A program made the translations under genes and the position numbers. 64,000 nt of DNA from Struthidea cinerea (lineage: Eukaryota; Chordata; Aves; Passeriformes; Corcoracidae). This document shows positions 50,046 through 63,981 of this stretch, piece by piece. The notes beneath the pieces are model-generated. The model saw nothing but the letters and a program-made list of their open reading frames with translations. It had not been told where the DNA came from and searched no databases. The number at the start of each line of letters is the position of its first letter. The stretch's first letter is position 1. The stretch is taken from contig VZTI01003267.1 in NCBI GenBank assembly GCA_013397865.1, positions 1,339,618 to 1,403,617 on the forward strand. The letters are read 5' to 3'.

Positions 50046-52444
50046 TATGTCTCAGTCTTTATTTTCAAGTTAATGTCTGCCAAAAATGTTAGAGAAGTTT
50101 CTCACTGTGGCAACTACTGTATTTATGTGCATAATTTACAAGCAGCTCATCTGAATAATTTGAATTTTTTATTAAGATTATTTTCTCATTTTCCATTGAG
50201 AAGCCTTCTTAGATACTGACTCACTTTCAGCCTTGTAGGGAAAAGTGCCAAGCATTTGTTTTTCTTCTGTCTGCAGTAGTTATTTGACTCCTGCATTAAA
50301 CTCAGCAAAGCCAAAACTGAATAGGAACAATCTTAATTTAATTATTAAATATATTACAAGCTTCACTGTGATTTTAAAAAGAACTTTCATGTGGGGTAGT
50401 GGAAATGTGCCAGGGAAATCTAAAAGAACTGTATGTAATCCTCTGTCCCCACCCCTCCCTTCTTCCAGCCTCTCTCAAAAGGAGGTTAGGTGAACCCAAA
50501 TCTAGCGGAGTCAGGGTGAGGCAGTTTCACTTTAGGTTTGCTTGGCAAAAAGTTGCCAGGGCATCCTGCCAAGCCTGCCACTTTTGAGATAAATATGACT
50601 TTCTTTCAGGGCAGTTTTATGAGGGGCACAGCAAGAGGCTCATATACTCTGGCAATTCAATTGCAGATTTAGCTACGCAGCAGCTGCCGCTGCTCCATTA
50701 TAAACAACAGCTCGCTCTGAAGTTCTCTTAAGAAGTTTACAAAAGGGACAGTGTATTTATCTGACGTCTGTTACAGTGCTGTGCCGATACACAGATGGCC
50801 TTTGACTCTCACCTTCTGCATCACACCCAGCCGAACCCAGTCCCACAGAAAGGGTTAGGCTTTAAATCTGCCTGCTCTTTTCCTGATGACACTCCCTTCA
50901 TCTATCTGACAATCAGAGCCAGCTTACTTTCCTTGGGAGGGTCAGATTGGCAGATGAACTACAGTGAGGAGAGGAAACATGTTAAGTATGAAAACATTCT
51001 CCTAAGCTCTCACAGGAAAAGGATGTAGCTAACAATAAAAGAGAATACTGCATTTCTCTGCCAAACTATATCATACAAGATTATGCATTTCCAAAACTTT
51101 CATTTATACCGGTTAAATTTCAGTGGTGCTACATTCAGAGCACCCTTCCTATACTCCCCATAGTCAGTCAGTTCTGGAGGTTCCCTTTTGAGGTCGGCAA
51201 CAAGCACATGGATCAGCACAGGATACTGCCACTGGAGGGTAAGTGGAGTCTGACTCCCACCAGAGTGCTGGGAGCTGCAAAGCGAAGAGCTCCACCACTG
51301 TCATGCGTGATCCCTCAGGGAACACCTCCCGGGGCCACAGGGCTGTCAGGGACTGCCTGAAGCAAGCTCCCTTCCCCAGGTCCTCACCCCTGTGCTGATG
51401 GCCTGGCCTCACGCTGGGCACAAACACCCTTGGCTGTGCAGTTGGAAGGATAATTACTTAAAGTTCGTCCTTCCTGCTCTGGAGTCTCCTGCACTTCCTC
51501 AGTTGTACGCAGCTGGAACAGTAAAGCCAAGGAGCTGATAAAAGTATGGTCTGGGCATGGCTTTGAACAGCTTGCCCTTTCCTGGCTTAATGACCATATC
51601 ATCTGCAGTTTCACTGAAAAGCTCCAGCTCTGACCGCGCTGGCCAAGTTTCACGGCTTTTTGTACCTTTTTGGGGAGCAGTCAGAATGAGCATGTTGATG
51701 GCCCATCCCTAGTCCAAGCACTAGTCCCAGAAATGCAGCAGTCAACACAGACCCATTGACCTTTGTTTGGTTTCCTCAGTCCCACCTGGGCAGCTGATTT
51801 TGACTTGTTCCTGGTTTTGTTCACCTGTGGACAAGTCTGCCAAACAGGCAGCACAAGTGGTTTTTGCTGCACACAGGCTGCTGGACAGACTTTTGCAAGC
51901 AGTCCTTGGTTTAAATTCGGTGTCTAATGAGTGGAGTGAATCCCCAGGTCAATACCTGCGCTCAATTCTACAAATGCTAAAGAAAAAAGAAAAGCTGCTG
52001 GTGTGGGTCATTCCCAGAAAGGAATCCAGGGCTCTGTAAGATGCCTTCTTCTCATGGATCTGGAATCACTGCATGTGATGAAAGCAGTCTATTAACAGTT
52101 CATCATAAAACATTCTCTGAGATTTTATGTCCTAAATTATGTATATGATTGTTCAGCCTGTGAAAAGACTTAGTGTAGTGGGAAATCTAAATCCCTGTTA
52201 TTACACCTGTAACTAAGGATTTTTAAACTATTATTTTAATTAAACAGGAAAGAAAAAAAAGACAAGTTCTCAGAAAAAAATACTTCAAAAAAGCTGTGAT
52301 CATTCTTTGAGCAGCCTTAAACATGAACTTGATATCTCTTCTGGTCCTGGGACACACCAGTGCTAGCATGTTATTTCTGCAAGGACTGAGATCTGTGCAT
52401 TCGTTTCTGCACCTAAAAATGGTTCTTCACATACATTTTCATAA

Positions 52445-52560
52445 TAAAGCACTTTATAACTGCTACCCAATTATTGCTTAGAGCATCAAGTAACAAGGTA
52501 TTATTACTCCAATTTTACAGAAGGGAACAAATCACGGAATCTGAAATACTTATTCTGCTT
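52445..52560 (-). mobile_element. MIR-like relic, reverse orientation
   Basis: AAAGCACTTTATAA, then AAGGTATTATTACTCC and AATTTTACAGAAGGGAA on the plus strand. This resembles the reverse complement of the MIR 3' half (GTAAAATGGGGATAATAATA ... GTAAAGCGCTT). Divergence is high, and ends are approximate. Confidence 0.5.
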
Positions 52561-52925
52561 TTGCGCAGGCTTTCTCATATTAATTAATTATGAGACTTAA
52601 TTATGCTTAATCTCACCACTCCAAGCCAATTAGGGAAAATTGGGTAAAGTAAAGAAGCAGGGAAATCTGTCTTGGAGACAATCGCTTACACTGAAAACAC
52701 CTTCCACACAGGTATGTAAAAGGACTTTGCAAACGTTAACTTGCCCCCTTGAAGCAACAGGATGGATTTTTCTCTGATTTCTCCCTGCAGTCCCTACACC
52801 AGTAATCTGAGCTGTGATCACTTCTCCCAGCTTCCTCTCTCAACTCTGCCCCAGAAACCGAATGCAAATCTCTGCTCCCTGACTTGTGCCTTAATCACAT
52901 GATCACCTTCCTGCCCAGAAGCAGT

Positions 52926-52939
52926 AAAAAAAAAAAAAA
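52926..52939. repeat. Poly-A run (14 A)
   Basis: Homopolymer of 14 A residues; no element body recognised. Confidence 0.9.
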
Positions 52940-53015
52940 CTCCAGGCATGTTAAAATCACCAGACTAGAAGAGCTCTAATCCAGTGATTTCAAGGGTTGG
53001 TCAGAATTGGTATAT

Positions 53016-53076
53016 GAGATAGATAGGTAGATACAGATAGACAGATAGATAAATAGATAGAGATACATAGATAGAT
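53016..53076. repeat. (GATA)n microsatellite, interrupted
   Basis: GATA tetranucleotide array with GGTA, GACA and AATA interruptions, about 15 units. The impurity suggests an older array. Confidence 0.95.
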
Positions 53077-54852
53077 GTTGCAAACTATTTGTAGCTTTCT
53101 ATTTATTTTGAATCTACAGCAGTTTTATTTACTGAAGTTTGTCCCACAAGAGGAATGGTAAATCCTCTAAAGCATCACTTTAAAAGTTTTTCTCACATTG
53201 AAGCATCTATGAACACCCTCTGCTGAAACATTAATTCACTGTTTCCCTCAGCACTTAGCAACAGGGACTCGCAACACATTTCAATGCCTTCAACAGCAGC
53301 AGCATTCCACAGGGAACCATTCTCCAATTTCCAAGTCATGGCTCTTACAAAGATAGACTAAGCCAAGGCAAACTGGCCTTTTTTATATTAATACCAACTG
53401 ATCCTCCCATAAAACGTGCACTTTTAAAATCAGAGGAGAAACAAGAGCTATTATCTTTTGCAGTTTGTCTAAAGAGGGCTATGAGTTCAAGTAAGTCTAC
53501 TTGATTAAAACTGGGGAGAGATATTGAACTAGATTTTTCCTTAATTTCTTCACTCTGTTTGCCACTGAGTAAGGTCTTCTATAAAAGACTTTGTGAATAA
53601 AGGTGTAAATGCAAGCGGAGGAGACTCCATTCATTTATGACTTTGACTTCTCTGGAGCCAAGATTTCTCCCAGTCTTCACAGTTGTGACATTTTGTGCTC
53701 AGTCTGGCCTATTCCAGCAGAACATTCAGTCTGTGCTCGTAGCAATTATGCCTTGTTTGCATCACACCATGACACGCGTGCTACGAGAGTTTCACACGCC
53801 GCAGTGTACCACAGTTTATTTTAAATGCTCTCCAGTTCCCCAAGTGAGCCTCATGGCATGGCAGCAGAATTAAATACAATGGGATCTGGCAGGCTGCATT
53901 CACAGGACTGCGTTGTAAAAACAGGGAAAATAAACATTAGCATTTTGACTGTTTCTTGTAGTTTTTCTAAATATTCTTAAGTAAAACAGAAAATGCTTTG
54001 CTGAGCCTGAGAAACCAAAGGATTTCCAGATGCAGTCAAACTAGGCAGTTTTCAAATATACATTCTTCCTTATACAACAAAACTTTCCCCCTTCTTTGCC
54101 CAGCGGTGCTTCCGTAAGGCCAGCAAAGGGCAGCTACAGTGTAAAACATTCAGAGATGACCTGGGCATTCAAAAGACTGAGAAGTTCAAATCCTCACCTG
54201 AATTCCCACACCTAATGACAGCTTTACCCTCTCCCAAGTACACTACTACATCTCCTAAGGTAGATGCCACCCCCCTTCATTCAGGCACAGAGTGGGGGTG
54301 GCCAGGATCTCCCTCTGGAAGCCTTCAAAGGCACACAGCTCTCTCCTCTGAATATACTGGTAGCTAGAAACTTTCATGACTAAGACTGGCTTACCATGCA
54401 CCAAAAATTTCGCAATAATTTCAGTACACAGTCCTCTTAATTTGGCTCCCATCTTCCAAGCCCCAGAACAGACACTTTCCTTTACGCAAGATACAAATTG
54501 AATTGTTAAGACAAATATCAGCACAAATTCTGTGTTAATGAGAATCATGTCTCTTCCATGCTTTTAATACTAACCCCTGAGCTTAATTATGATATTTAGT
54601 GTCTAGGGCAGCAACACTTCCCACTCAGCACCTGTCATGGGTCCAGCAATTAATTGCATACCACTGACCTTCACAGAACACCATGGAAATTTTATTACTG
54701 TACAACTCAATTGCAGTCGTACAACACTGCCCCAGAACTATGCCTTATTACAAAAAAATCATGTGCTTACAAAAGGGATAGTTGAGCCAACTGAACTATT
54801 TATAATTTGCGAGAATAAAAAACATTTCACAAGGTTTGCAACATACATACAC

Positions 54853-54866
54853 AAAAAAAAAAAAAA
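54853..54866. repeat. Poly-A run (14 A)
   Basis: Homopolymer of 14 A preceded by ACATACATACAC. No element body recognised. Confidence 0.9.
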
Positions 54867-57471
54867 TTTGTAGCCTTAATACAAGACAAATGTTACCGAG
54901 ATTCACATTATAGGCAAAAGTGGAATGGAAAATATTCCCCGAAGTCATAATGGCAGGGTTATGCAGTATGCTATTTAAAAGCTATTCACCAATGTCTTCT
55001 TCCTTTTAGCCAGAACTCTATGGTAGAAATTCAATTGACGAAAGTCAATTAATCGAAATTGTGGTTCCACAACGGAGGGATTGGATGTGTAAGATGAAGC
55101 AGCTGAAGGAAAGGACTACATTTGCACACCCGACTCAGTCTTAGGCCCAGGTCTGCCACCTTGAAGTTACCTCTCTGCCCCTTGGCTGCTTTGAGGGGGC
55201 TACATCCTGCTTATGTCCTGCTGCTGTGGCTTAACCCCACAAACCCAAAACATGGCCCCGCACCGAATACGATACAGAAAATTAACTCCATCCCAGCCCA
55301 GAGAAGCACATCCTCCTTGCTCTCTTCTTTTAACAAAATGCTGCCACTCAGCACATTTCTTCTAAGTTCAAGAGTCTCCTTGCTCCTTTCCAAACCAAAG
55401 GGTTCACAAAATAAATAATCATTACACGACTACTCTACTTTCCGACTGGCATGCTAATGTAGGAGCTAATGTAAGTCAGGGCAAGGAGACTTTCTCCCTG
55501 GTTTCAAGGGCTGCGTCCAGGATGAAATAACTCGTCACGCCCAGAATTCCAGTGCCAGCTTCCAAGTTCCCAGGCTCGAGTGACCCAGCAGGACACAGCC
55601 ACAAACCTCCACACTCACACATCTGCACCTGCTGCAGACTCAGGGAGGGAAAGGGACAGTGCAGGAGGTGTCTTAGGCTTTGTGGAAGGCGTACACGTGT
55701 GCCAAGGAGCACTAAGACCTGCTGCTTTGATAGCTTGCACTGTCCTTGTGCACTTCCAAGGCGTTATCCAGATTTCTCACTGGAGTGATTGATAGGCAGC
55801 AGGCTGGCAACACGCCCACGTGCATGGTGAGGTAAAATACCCATCCCCTAAGGCCAAAAGCCAAAGAACACCAAGAGATAACTGTGGAGCAAACTGGAGG
55901 CCACTACCTGATTTGCATCTCCCAAACACCTTGCTTGATTTTCCACAAGCAATGAAAAATGCTTCCCACCATGACAAATTCCTCACATCTCAGGCAATGC
56001 ATTTAATTTCACCAAAACGCAGTTACAGTTGGGTTTACCCAGTTTCACATCCTTTTTGGTTAAAGATTTGTAATCTATACTGCCAATGACAGTAAGACCA
56101 CGCAGCAAAGCTCATCAGCAATGCTTTGCTTTGAAGAATCGCCTACACATGGAATGGATGATGTCTGCAAGGCAATTCAGGGCTCTGTGATGGCTGAGAT
56201 TTTGTTGTGAGGGGTTTTTTTTGTTTTCCTAAGAAGTTCATTAAAATTTTTCAGTTGATATAATAGATTCTTCCATCTCTTCAGTACAGCAGAGGAAATG
56301 AAGTGAAACAAGCTTCATTGTAATGGAAAAGTGATCTCATAATTTAATTCACTTTGCTCCCTAATCACAAATGCTCAGAGAGCATGAGCTAAGGAAGGAA
56401 GGCGTGAAGTGATGCTGCAACGTAGCACCCACAATTAAAAATCTCCTTTCCTGAAGAAGTCTGGGTTGCAAATCAGAATGGAGCACACATGTTATTGAGA
56501 TTACTGGAAAGTTGTGGGCAAGGTTATGATTTAGAGGCAACAGCCCTGCTCTGTCTGAAACTAAATTCAAAACACCCATTGATTTAGCTGACACCTTGGC
56601 TCAGATATTCTTGAGACCTGATCACAGAGCATATTAATACACATATAGGTGCCTACAATGACTTGCTATACAGCCTGATGTAAAAAAGAAGTTACAGAAC
56701 GAATGCAAAGATGACAGACAAGCCTCCCCTCTCCCAGCCAGGAAAGCTTTTATTGCCACCTCTTCAACGCTTTCACTTCTGCCAGAAGTCCCCTCTGCCC
56801 GCCTGGCCCCTCCAGCTGTCCAAAGTGTCTCCTTCAGACAGCACTGCTGAACGGGCAGAGTATGGATTAAACAGCATTACATGTTCTTTCTGTCATTTAT
56901 GTTTTCAGTAATTTAGAAAATATTTTTTCTCATTGTCGATATTTTTAAATAGGGTAAGGGAGGTGTTACAGGAAAAAAAAATCTCCAAGATCAGAATATA
57001 TCAGAAACGTGACAATACTTAACATGTCATTGTGACCATGAATATGTACAGAAACACACACACACATACAATTAAAGTCCAGTATTTTGGAGGAGGTTTA
57101 AAAAAATAAAACATGCTCAACAGGAAGAGTCTGCTTAATGTAGGATTTAAGCGAGGCTCTCCCATTTGCATAGATCACTTACAGCAACAGCAAGTCATTA
57201 AATTCTCCCATTAAATCGTGCTATATTTTGTCAAAAGCGACACATTCCTTGCAGATCACAGTGCCTTTCTCATGCTGTTAATAAGATAATCTGTTACATG
57301 AGGCTTACAAATCCATTTAAATTGATTTTAATTAATGAATCAATCACTAGCCACTGATGACTTGGTCTACAGACAGCAAGCAATTCAAAGCCCCAGGCTT
57401 CTAATCCAAAACCAAAATCCACATTAGAGCAACAGGACATCTCTCTGATTGATAGCAACACAAAGATGTTC

Positions 57472-57500
57472 AGTTCATACACATTTAAAGTGTATGAACT
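57472..57500. repeat. Perfect 11-bp-stem hairpin
   Basis: AGTTCATACAC (57472-57482) and GTGTATGAACT (57490-57500) are exact reverse complements with the 7-base loop ATTTAAA. No known element recognised. Confidence 0.8.
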
Positions 57501-60500
57501 TGATCAAAATGTATCTCCAGATCTTATGCATTACAATTCCCATATTCAGGACTGTTCAACTAGAAAAGCAATATTAAATCATTTACATTTCTTTGCAAGG
57601 GGAAAAAATTAAATCAAGCACAACTATAACCTCTTCCTAAACTTTAGACGCTTATTCCACTTGCAGGTTTTTCCCTTTGTTCTTAAACAATCTGTTGTTT
57701 AACATTAATTAATAGAAAATTGTATTTCTTATGATCACAAACAGGAACAATGCTTTTTACATTTGCTTTGAAGCCGTGAAAAGCCACTGCTATTCTCCAC
57801 TGCTCAAGTGCTTACATTTTCCCTTAAACAGAAAACAGGAAAGAAGTAAGATTTCTGTCCCAAAATCAGCAAGCAGAAGCAGCGGGAAGAACATCCTTGT
57901 TATTGTAGTAAGTTAATTATTATAATTATTGTTATTACAAGAAGTTAATTACAATGCAGTAAGTTAAATCCACAATGGGTGGTGTGATGCTGAACACTGC
58001 AATCCCTGAAGCAGCAGCATCTGGCTCCCCGTGGCAGAGGGGACACACCTGAGTGAGGCTGCTTCTCCTGTGTGCACAAACAGCTGGCGCTCCAGCACAG
58101 CATCTGCGACTCAAGCACCACTTGAACTAGCCCAGAGAAAGGAAGGAATGATGCATACCTCCCCAGGATCCTCCTTCAGGGATGCAAGCATCTTCCAGAG
58201 GAAGAGATGCTCCTTCTTTGAACGTGACAGGGAAGGAAGGGTGAGACGGGCCAGCCTGCCTCCAAAACAGTCTCATGTTTGTACAGCTACACAGTGCCAA
58301 GCCCAGGCCACCCTGCTCACACAAGGCTCTGCACTGCACAGGCCTCATGGCACAGATCTCTGCGTGTCTGGGATGTGGCTCTGCACTGACTCCTCAGCCT
58401 CACATAAAACCTTACCCTCAGAAGCAGAGCAGGAGGCACTGGGAGATCACTACAAACTTCCTGTACCAGAGAAGCTGGTGCTGAGAATTGCAGTCATGGA
58501 GCAGTTATGCTGGTTTTGATTTCTTTAAACACTCTCTGCACCTCTATGGTCCACTAGCACCCCTGTAAATATTTTAAGAGAAATCCTGATCCCTCAGATT
58601 CAACAAAGCAGCTTGCTTGGATGTTCACTGTCATGCCAAAAGTCCCAGCAACCCAGCTCAGCACAGCACCATTATGATAAAACACACGTAGTGGCCTCTC
58701 CCTGGAGGGATGCTACCAGCCCTGCTGTGGGGGAAAAGAGCAGTTGGCACAAGCTGTCGGAAAAGTGCCGTGAAAACTGTGCTGACACAAACCTGACAGT
58801 CAGGAGGGGACAGCCTCTGCCTCTCCCTTAAGGGCAACCTCACAAACAGTCTCTCCAAGGCTCCAATGTCATTGCCTGAGCAGGGCATTGACCCTCTCCA
58901 GGCCTTTCCCATGGGCTTGGAGTTGCACAGAGAGCGGGAAGAGATGGCAAAAGTCTCTGTTATGGATACCAGTCTCCACATGAAAGGGATCCCAGCACCC
59001 AGCTGCCTTCAAGGTGGTCTGTGTTCCCTCCTTTCTGCCCCAGACCAACCCTCTTCCGTCCTGCTGGACAAACACCTGACTCCAGCGTGGACAGCAGCAC
59101 GGGATCAGCTGTGCCAGCCCTTTGGCTCCAGAGCTCTCTAAGCACCCACCATCACACCGAGATCAACTCACCGGCACGGAACGGCACCAGCCAAGAGAGG
59201 ATCCAACTTTCAGCTTGCTTTATTAAAGCAATTTCACATGTTATCTGATGCAAAAGAAGGTGCTGCCTGATGTGCAGCAACCATTCTGCCTGCTTAAATG
59301 AAGAGCTCTGTATTTGTTTTTAATCAATACTGCATACAGAGTTTAACTAACCCTGTCAAAATTAGACTCGCTTTTTTTAATGCAATATCTACTAATTTAT
59401 CTCTCAATGCTCTTGCTCTTCATGGTTTGTTAAAAACAAAGGCGTTTTGGAGTGAAGAATAAAAAGAATAATTAAAGAAGGTGGGTTTGGCTTTTATGTG
59501 CTGCTAGTTAATTAGGGAGTTAAATTAACCAAATAATAAGTACAAGATACCAAACTATCTTTCATAATATTTAAGAAAAGCATAAAGGGTTGAACACTTT
59601 CCGCGTGTAAACACATTAAGACCAACATTGTACCAAGCCTGAATTTGGCCCCATTAGCTCAAAAAGGTAAATAGTGCATCCCCTTGCACAGATGTCAGAG
59701 CATACAGGCACTCCAAGTTTAAAGGACAGATTCTGCAGCCAACAATGCTCCACTGACATAGAGACAATCAATGTGTCCTTCATTATGAGGAGGCAAACAG
59801 TTTTCACTGCAAAAAAAGGAGACTGAAAAACAAATCATGTGTTTTTATTTTACAAGTTCCAAGTTTGGGTTGGTTTTTTTTCAAGCCCTTTTGGAGCACT
59901 GAAACAGAACAAAAATAGTTCGTTGCACAAGCATAAAACAAAGTAACTGCTAAATAAACATTTTAAATTTACTCCTATGTGTTCAGTTCTCACTCCCATT
60001 AGCCTTCAGGAGTTGGATGATTTCACTAAAACATCTTCCTGTTTTCTGGAAAACTGATTAGATGGGTTTTGTCCAAGAATTGTGCCATAATGTGTTCCCT
60101 TTATTTCACATGCTGAATATCACTGCTGGAAAACGTACTGCAGCACAGAACGTAGTATATGCCAATGCATCCTGACATTCAAATCAAGACCACAAATTAT
60201 AAACAGTTTCAGCAAATTGACTGGAGTGCCTTTGTTCCTCAGACATACATCTTCCTATTGCTTACAAAAGCAGCATATACTAACCACGAACGCTGCTATA
60301 GCCAGTACTGGGAAAGGAAGTTATTGAAGCCTGGATTTCCTGCTTTCAGCCCAAGCCAAGAACTGTGAGGCTTGTAGTGGTTTCAGGAACTGACTCATCT
60401 AATGATTCATGGATAAGATACTGGTTTTAATATATTTCTGATCATAAGACTCAAACTTCAAAACCAGTGATGCTTAATTTTTATTTTAAAGTAAAAAAAA

Positions 60501-63500
60501 CCCCAAAAAAGTACATAAATCAAGCAAACAAGTATTGTCATGGGACAAACAGGCTAATAACTATAAATGCGTTTTACAGAGAGCTCTGTTTAAAAAAAAA
60601 ATGGTGTGTTAGACGTCCTGGAAATTCATTTCAAGAGAATGTTGACATTGAATTAAAAACCCACTGTCAAAAACTCGAGTACTTTCGTTGCAGCCCTGAT
60701 ACAGCTGAAATTCAAGTGGAGAGCAGCTGGGACATCAATGAGTTTTTGGATGTGCCCCTAGGTACAGGTATGACTGCTACACCCTAATCAATGAATCCTA
60801 GAGCTAACCATTGTTAACGCACCTGGTTTCTGTAGCTGCGTACGGAAAGTACCATCAAAGGCTGGCTGGTGACAAACACCCGGCATTTGAAACAACAGAA
60901 AGTTTTGTTTCAGGAGTGACTGAAACTGCCATGGTCAATCGTAAAGCAATGACTAACGCTGATTTTAAGTGCTCACACACACCTGCATCTTGTGCTAATT
61001 CAGAATTCAAGCCCAGCCATCTTTATGCATTTAGTTCTTCCAGAGGGAAGCACGCCTTCCAGAGCATCAAAATGCTTTTTGCCCACAACACAAATCTCAT
61101 CAGTATGCTGTAACTTGAACTGCCAGGCTCTTGCACCTAAAAAATAGCTGGTGATGGAAGCTGAGTTCTGCCAGGCTCATGTATGGAAAAGTACTGGTTT
61201 ACTTTTTAATTTTTGAACTGCAAGCTGCAGCCACTCACACTCTCAGTGCAGCCTGTTGGGGACGGAGGGGGACGTTAGCATTTCTGTATTTCACCCTGTG
61301 CCCAACTAGCACAAGGGAAAAACGAAAAAGAAAACAAAATGCATCTTGCTTGGAGGAAAAGAAAAAAGAAAAGCACAGAAAAAACCAGCAGTTAAAACAC
61401 TTGACAAGAAAAGGCCAAAGTGCGCTCCGTGGCTGGCAGTCATTTTATGGCTATAGTCCTACAGCAGATTTACTTAGATGACGTCAGTGGCTCCAATCCA
61501 GCTTTTCTTTGGTAGCATTTACCACTTGCCTCTTGAAGCCTCCACTATGCTACAGAGCAGTAGACCATAATCAAAATTCCCTTTGTGAAATAGAGTTTAC
61601 CTCAGGGCACAGAGGCATTGCGAGCTGAATTGCAGGCTCTTCACCCTGTACTGCATGCCCAGAAATAAATAACCTACAATACTGTACTCTCCTTAATACA
61701 GAAGAACCATTAAAAGCAGCCTGCTACCTAAAAAAGGGTTCTTTAATTTGTTTCCAAAATCTCAGAAGCCAGAATATTAGTTAATTTTCCAAGCAACCAA
61801 GAACTACAATAATTCTACTACCCTTTGGACTTCTTCGTATTGTTTTTAGAGATTTTGGACGATAAAGTTATTTATGGGTCACTGTTTTACCAGCAAAAAT
61901 TATTACTAATGCTAGAGGCTAAAGTGAATCTGTATAGGAAGCTGCATATTTAAAACTGTCTTTCAAATGTGCCCCTTCAACTGCTTATCTACAGCTGCTC
62001 AGTAAGCATATAGTAAATATGCCAAGAAGCAGAGCAAGAAATTGCTGTGCATAAGTAATGGTCAATTTAATGAGCAAAATGCACATTATTTGGAGCTGTG
62101 GATTTCCTATCACAAAGCAGTGGCTGAAACCAACAGAACACCAGTAAAGCCAAGTCAAGGAGATACCAAATGAAGTAAAACTTCACAGGCTCTGAAGTTT
62201 AACCAAAATAACCCCCACAACCATATGAAAGACGTATCTTACAGTACTAAACAAACATAGATTTGTTACTTAATGGACCATCACTCCAAAGACAGCCCTT
62301 CTCATTATGGGTGGTAACTAGATACATTAGTGAACTGAAAATTGCCTCTCACAGCCAGGCACTTAGAAATAACTCACAGGGAAGATGCACACGTGCCTCA
62401 GAGAGCTGAAAGTCTCAATACCCTTCCTTTCCCAGGGTCTTTGCTTACCTTGCCCCTAATCACGGCAGAATGAGAGATCACAGGTCTAACCTGCAATAAG
62501 CCAGAGGCCAAAAAATGCTACTGTCACCAAACTGCATGAGTCACATCATGGACCTGAACTCTAAATCTGAATTCAAAACAGATTTAGAAGTTGGGGTGAC
62601 CCCCAAAACAGCTCTAAGTGGACAGACACACACATTTCATGTCTCTGCAGAGAAACCAAAAGCCCTTTAGCAGCCAAGGAAAGGATGCCAAGGCAAGGGC
62701 AGGAAGCCTTTCTCATTTTCTGCAGGTGCCAATGTCAGCTCAGGCAGAGCAGCAAGGTGGGAGCATCACTTCACTGCCCACCCAGTTGGCCCCTGGGTGC
62801 TGTGTCAGCTCCTGCCTTTTTCCAGGCAGTTCATCTGGGTGGCCTTCAGTGAAGTGGTAAAGAATGGCCACTGTTCAGACTGTCCGTATTTCTCTGTTCC
62901 AAACGGACAGGAGAAAAATTTACTTCTCTTTGACTTCTTTTCATTGCTCAAAAAAGCAGTGTCAGCAAACAGATTCAGAAGATGATTGCAAATTCCTTTG
63001 AGAGAGAATCTAGTCCTTTTCTTGGTCATTAAGGATCTGGACATGAAAGGCACGACAAGCACAAGTGGCCCTTTCTTTTCAATACCCAGGGCCAGGAAGG
63101 ACTGGAAGCAGCAGAAACTGCGATGGGCAAAGGGACCCCACAGTGACACCGCGTCCGTCAGCAGCAGCACAGGAGACAGGATGGATTGCAAAAGGAGGGA
63201 AACAAAAAAACCACAGCGATCCAAAGGCAGGGGAACTTAACCAAGTGCTGCCCAAGAGCAAGTATGTGTGTTCCCAGGGAAAAGGAGGGTCCTGGCAGCC
63301 AGGGACAGCTGCGGTGCCCTGCAAGGAACAGCGAGACCGAGCCTGTAGGGCAGGGGACAGAGGAATGTGCTGCAAGGTCAGAGAGCAACACAGATCCAAC
63401 CCTAAGGACACCACGGAGGCATTGAATGGAACACTGTATTTATGGCTGGAGACTTCTCCCGCAACAAAATAATGGCTCCCAAAGAAAGGCAGGAGTAGGG

Positions 63501-63737
63501 GGAAGATGAAGGAACTCCCATTGAATCTTCCAGTCTTCTCCAAGGCTTTCAGTTGATCGTGGAAAAAGCAGGGGAAAAAAAAAATCTTCAAAGATCAGCT
63601 GACAGCAGATACAGGGACATGACTGGTTTTAAAGGTTAATTTTTTTGAAAGAATGAAGGTAAAACCAGGGATGTGGAAAATGAAACTGTTTACAGAGTTT
63701 GCCTTTTTATTTTAAACTGTAAACCAGCTTTAAGATA

Positions 63738-63749
63738 AAAAAAAAAAAG
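63738..63749. repeat. Poly-A run (12 A)
   Basis: Homopolymer of 12 A residues; no retroposon body recognised on its 5' side. Confidence 0.85.
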
Positions 63750-63981
63750 TATGCACTCATAGTGGTGATAGATTAAGTGTGAATGGAGTTTCCTTTCTCC
63801 CATTAATTATTGTCCCAGGTCACCATATTTTTTTTAAATTGAGATACACATAACAAAAGCTTTAATCCCCTAAACCTCTATGAATTTACCTTTTCTTCCA
63901 AAGTCTGTTCTGACATTTTCTCCCCTCAAAACCAAAATGTCATTCCTGAATTATAATCTCCCAACAGAAATACAACCACGT

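Noticed and set aside
54150..54250. Possible MIR relic (GTTCAAATCCTCACCTG).
   Set aside because: Only one short block resembles MIR; flanking blocks do not align by eye.
58031..58519. Plus-strand frame of 162 codons.
   Set aside because: No domain recognised and it is open on both strands, so a chance frame is more likely than an exon.
62805..63591. Minus-strand frames of 139 and 170 codons.
   Set aside because: They overlap plus-strand frames, show no domain, and the sequence looks like ordinary intron with low-complexity residues.
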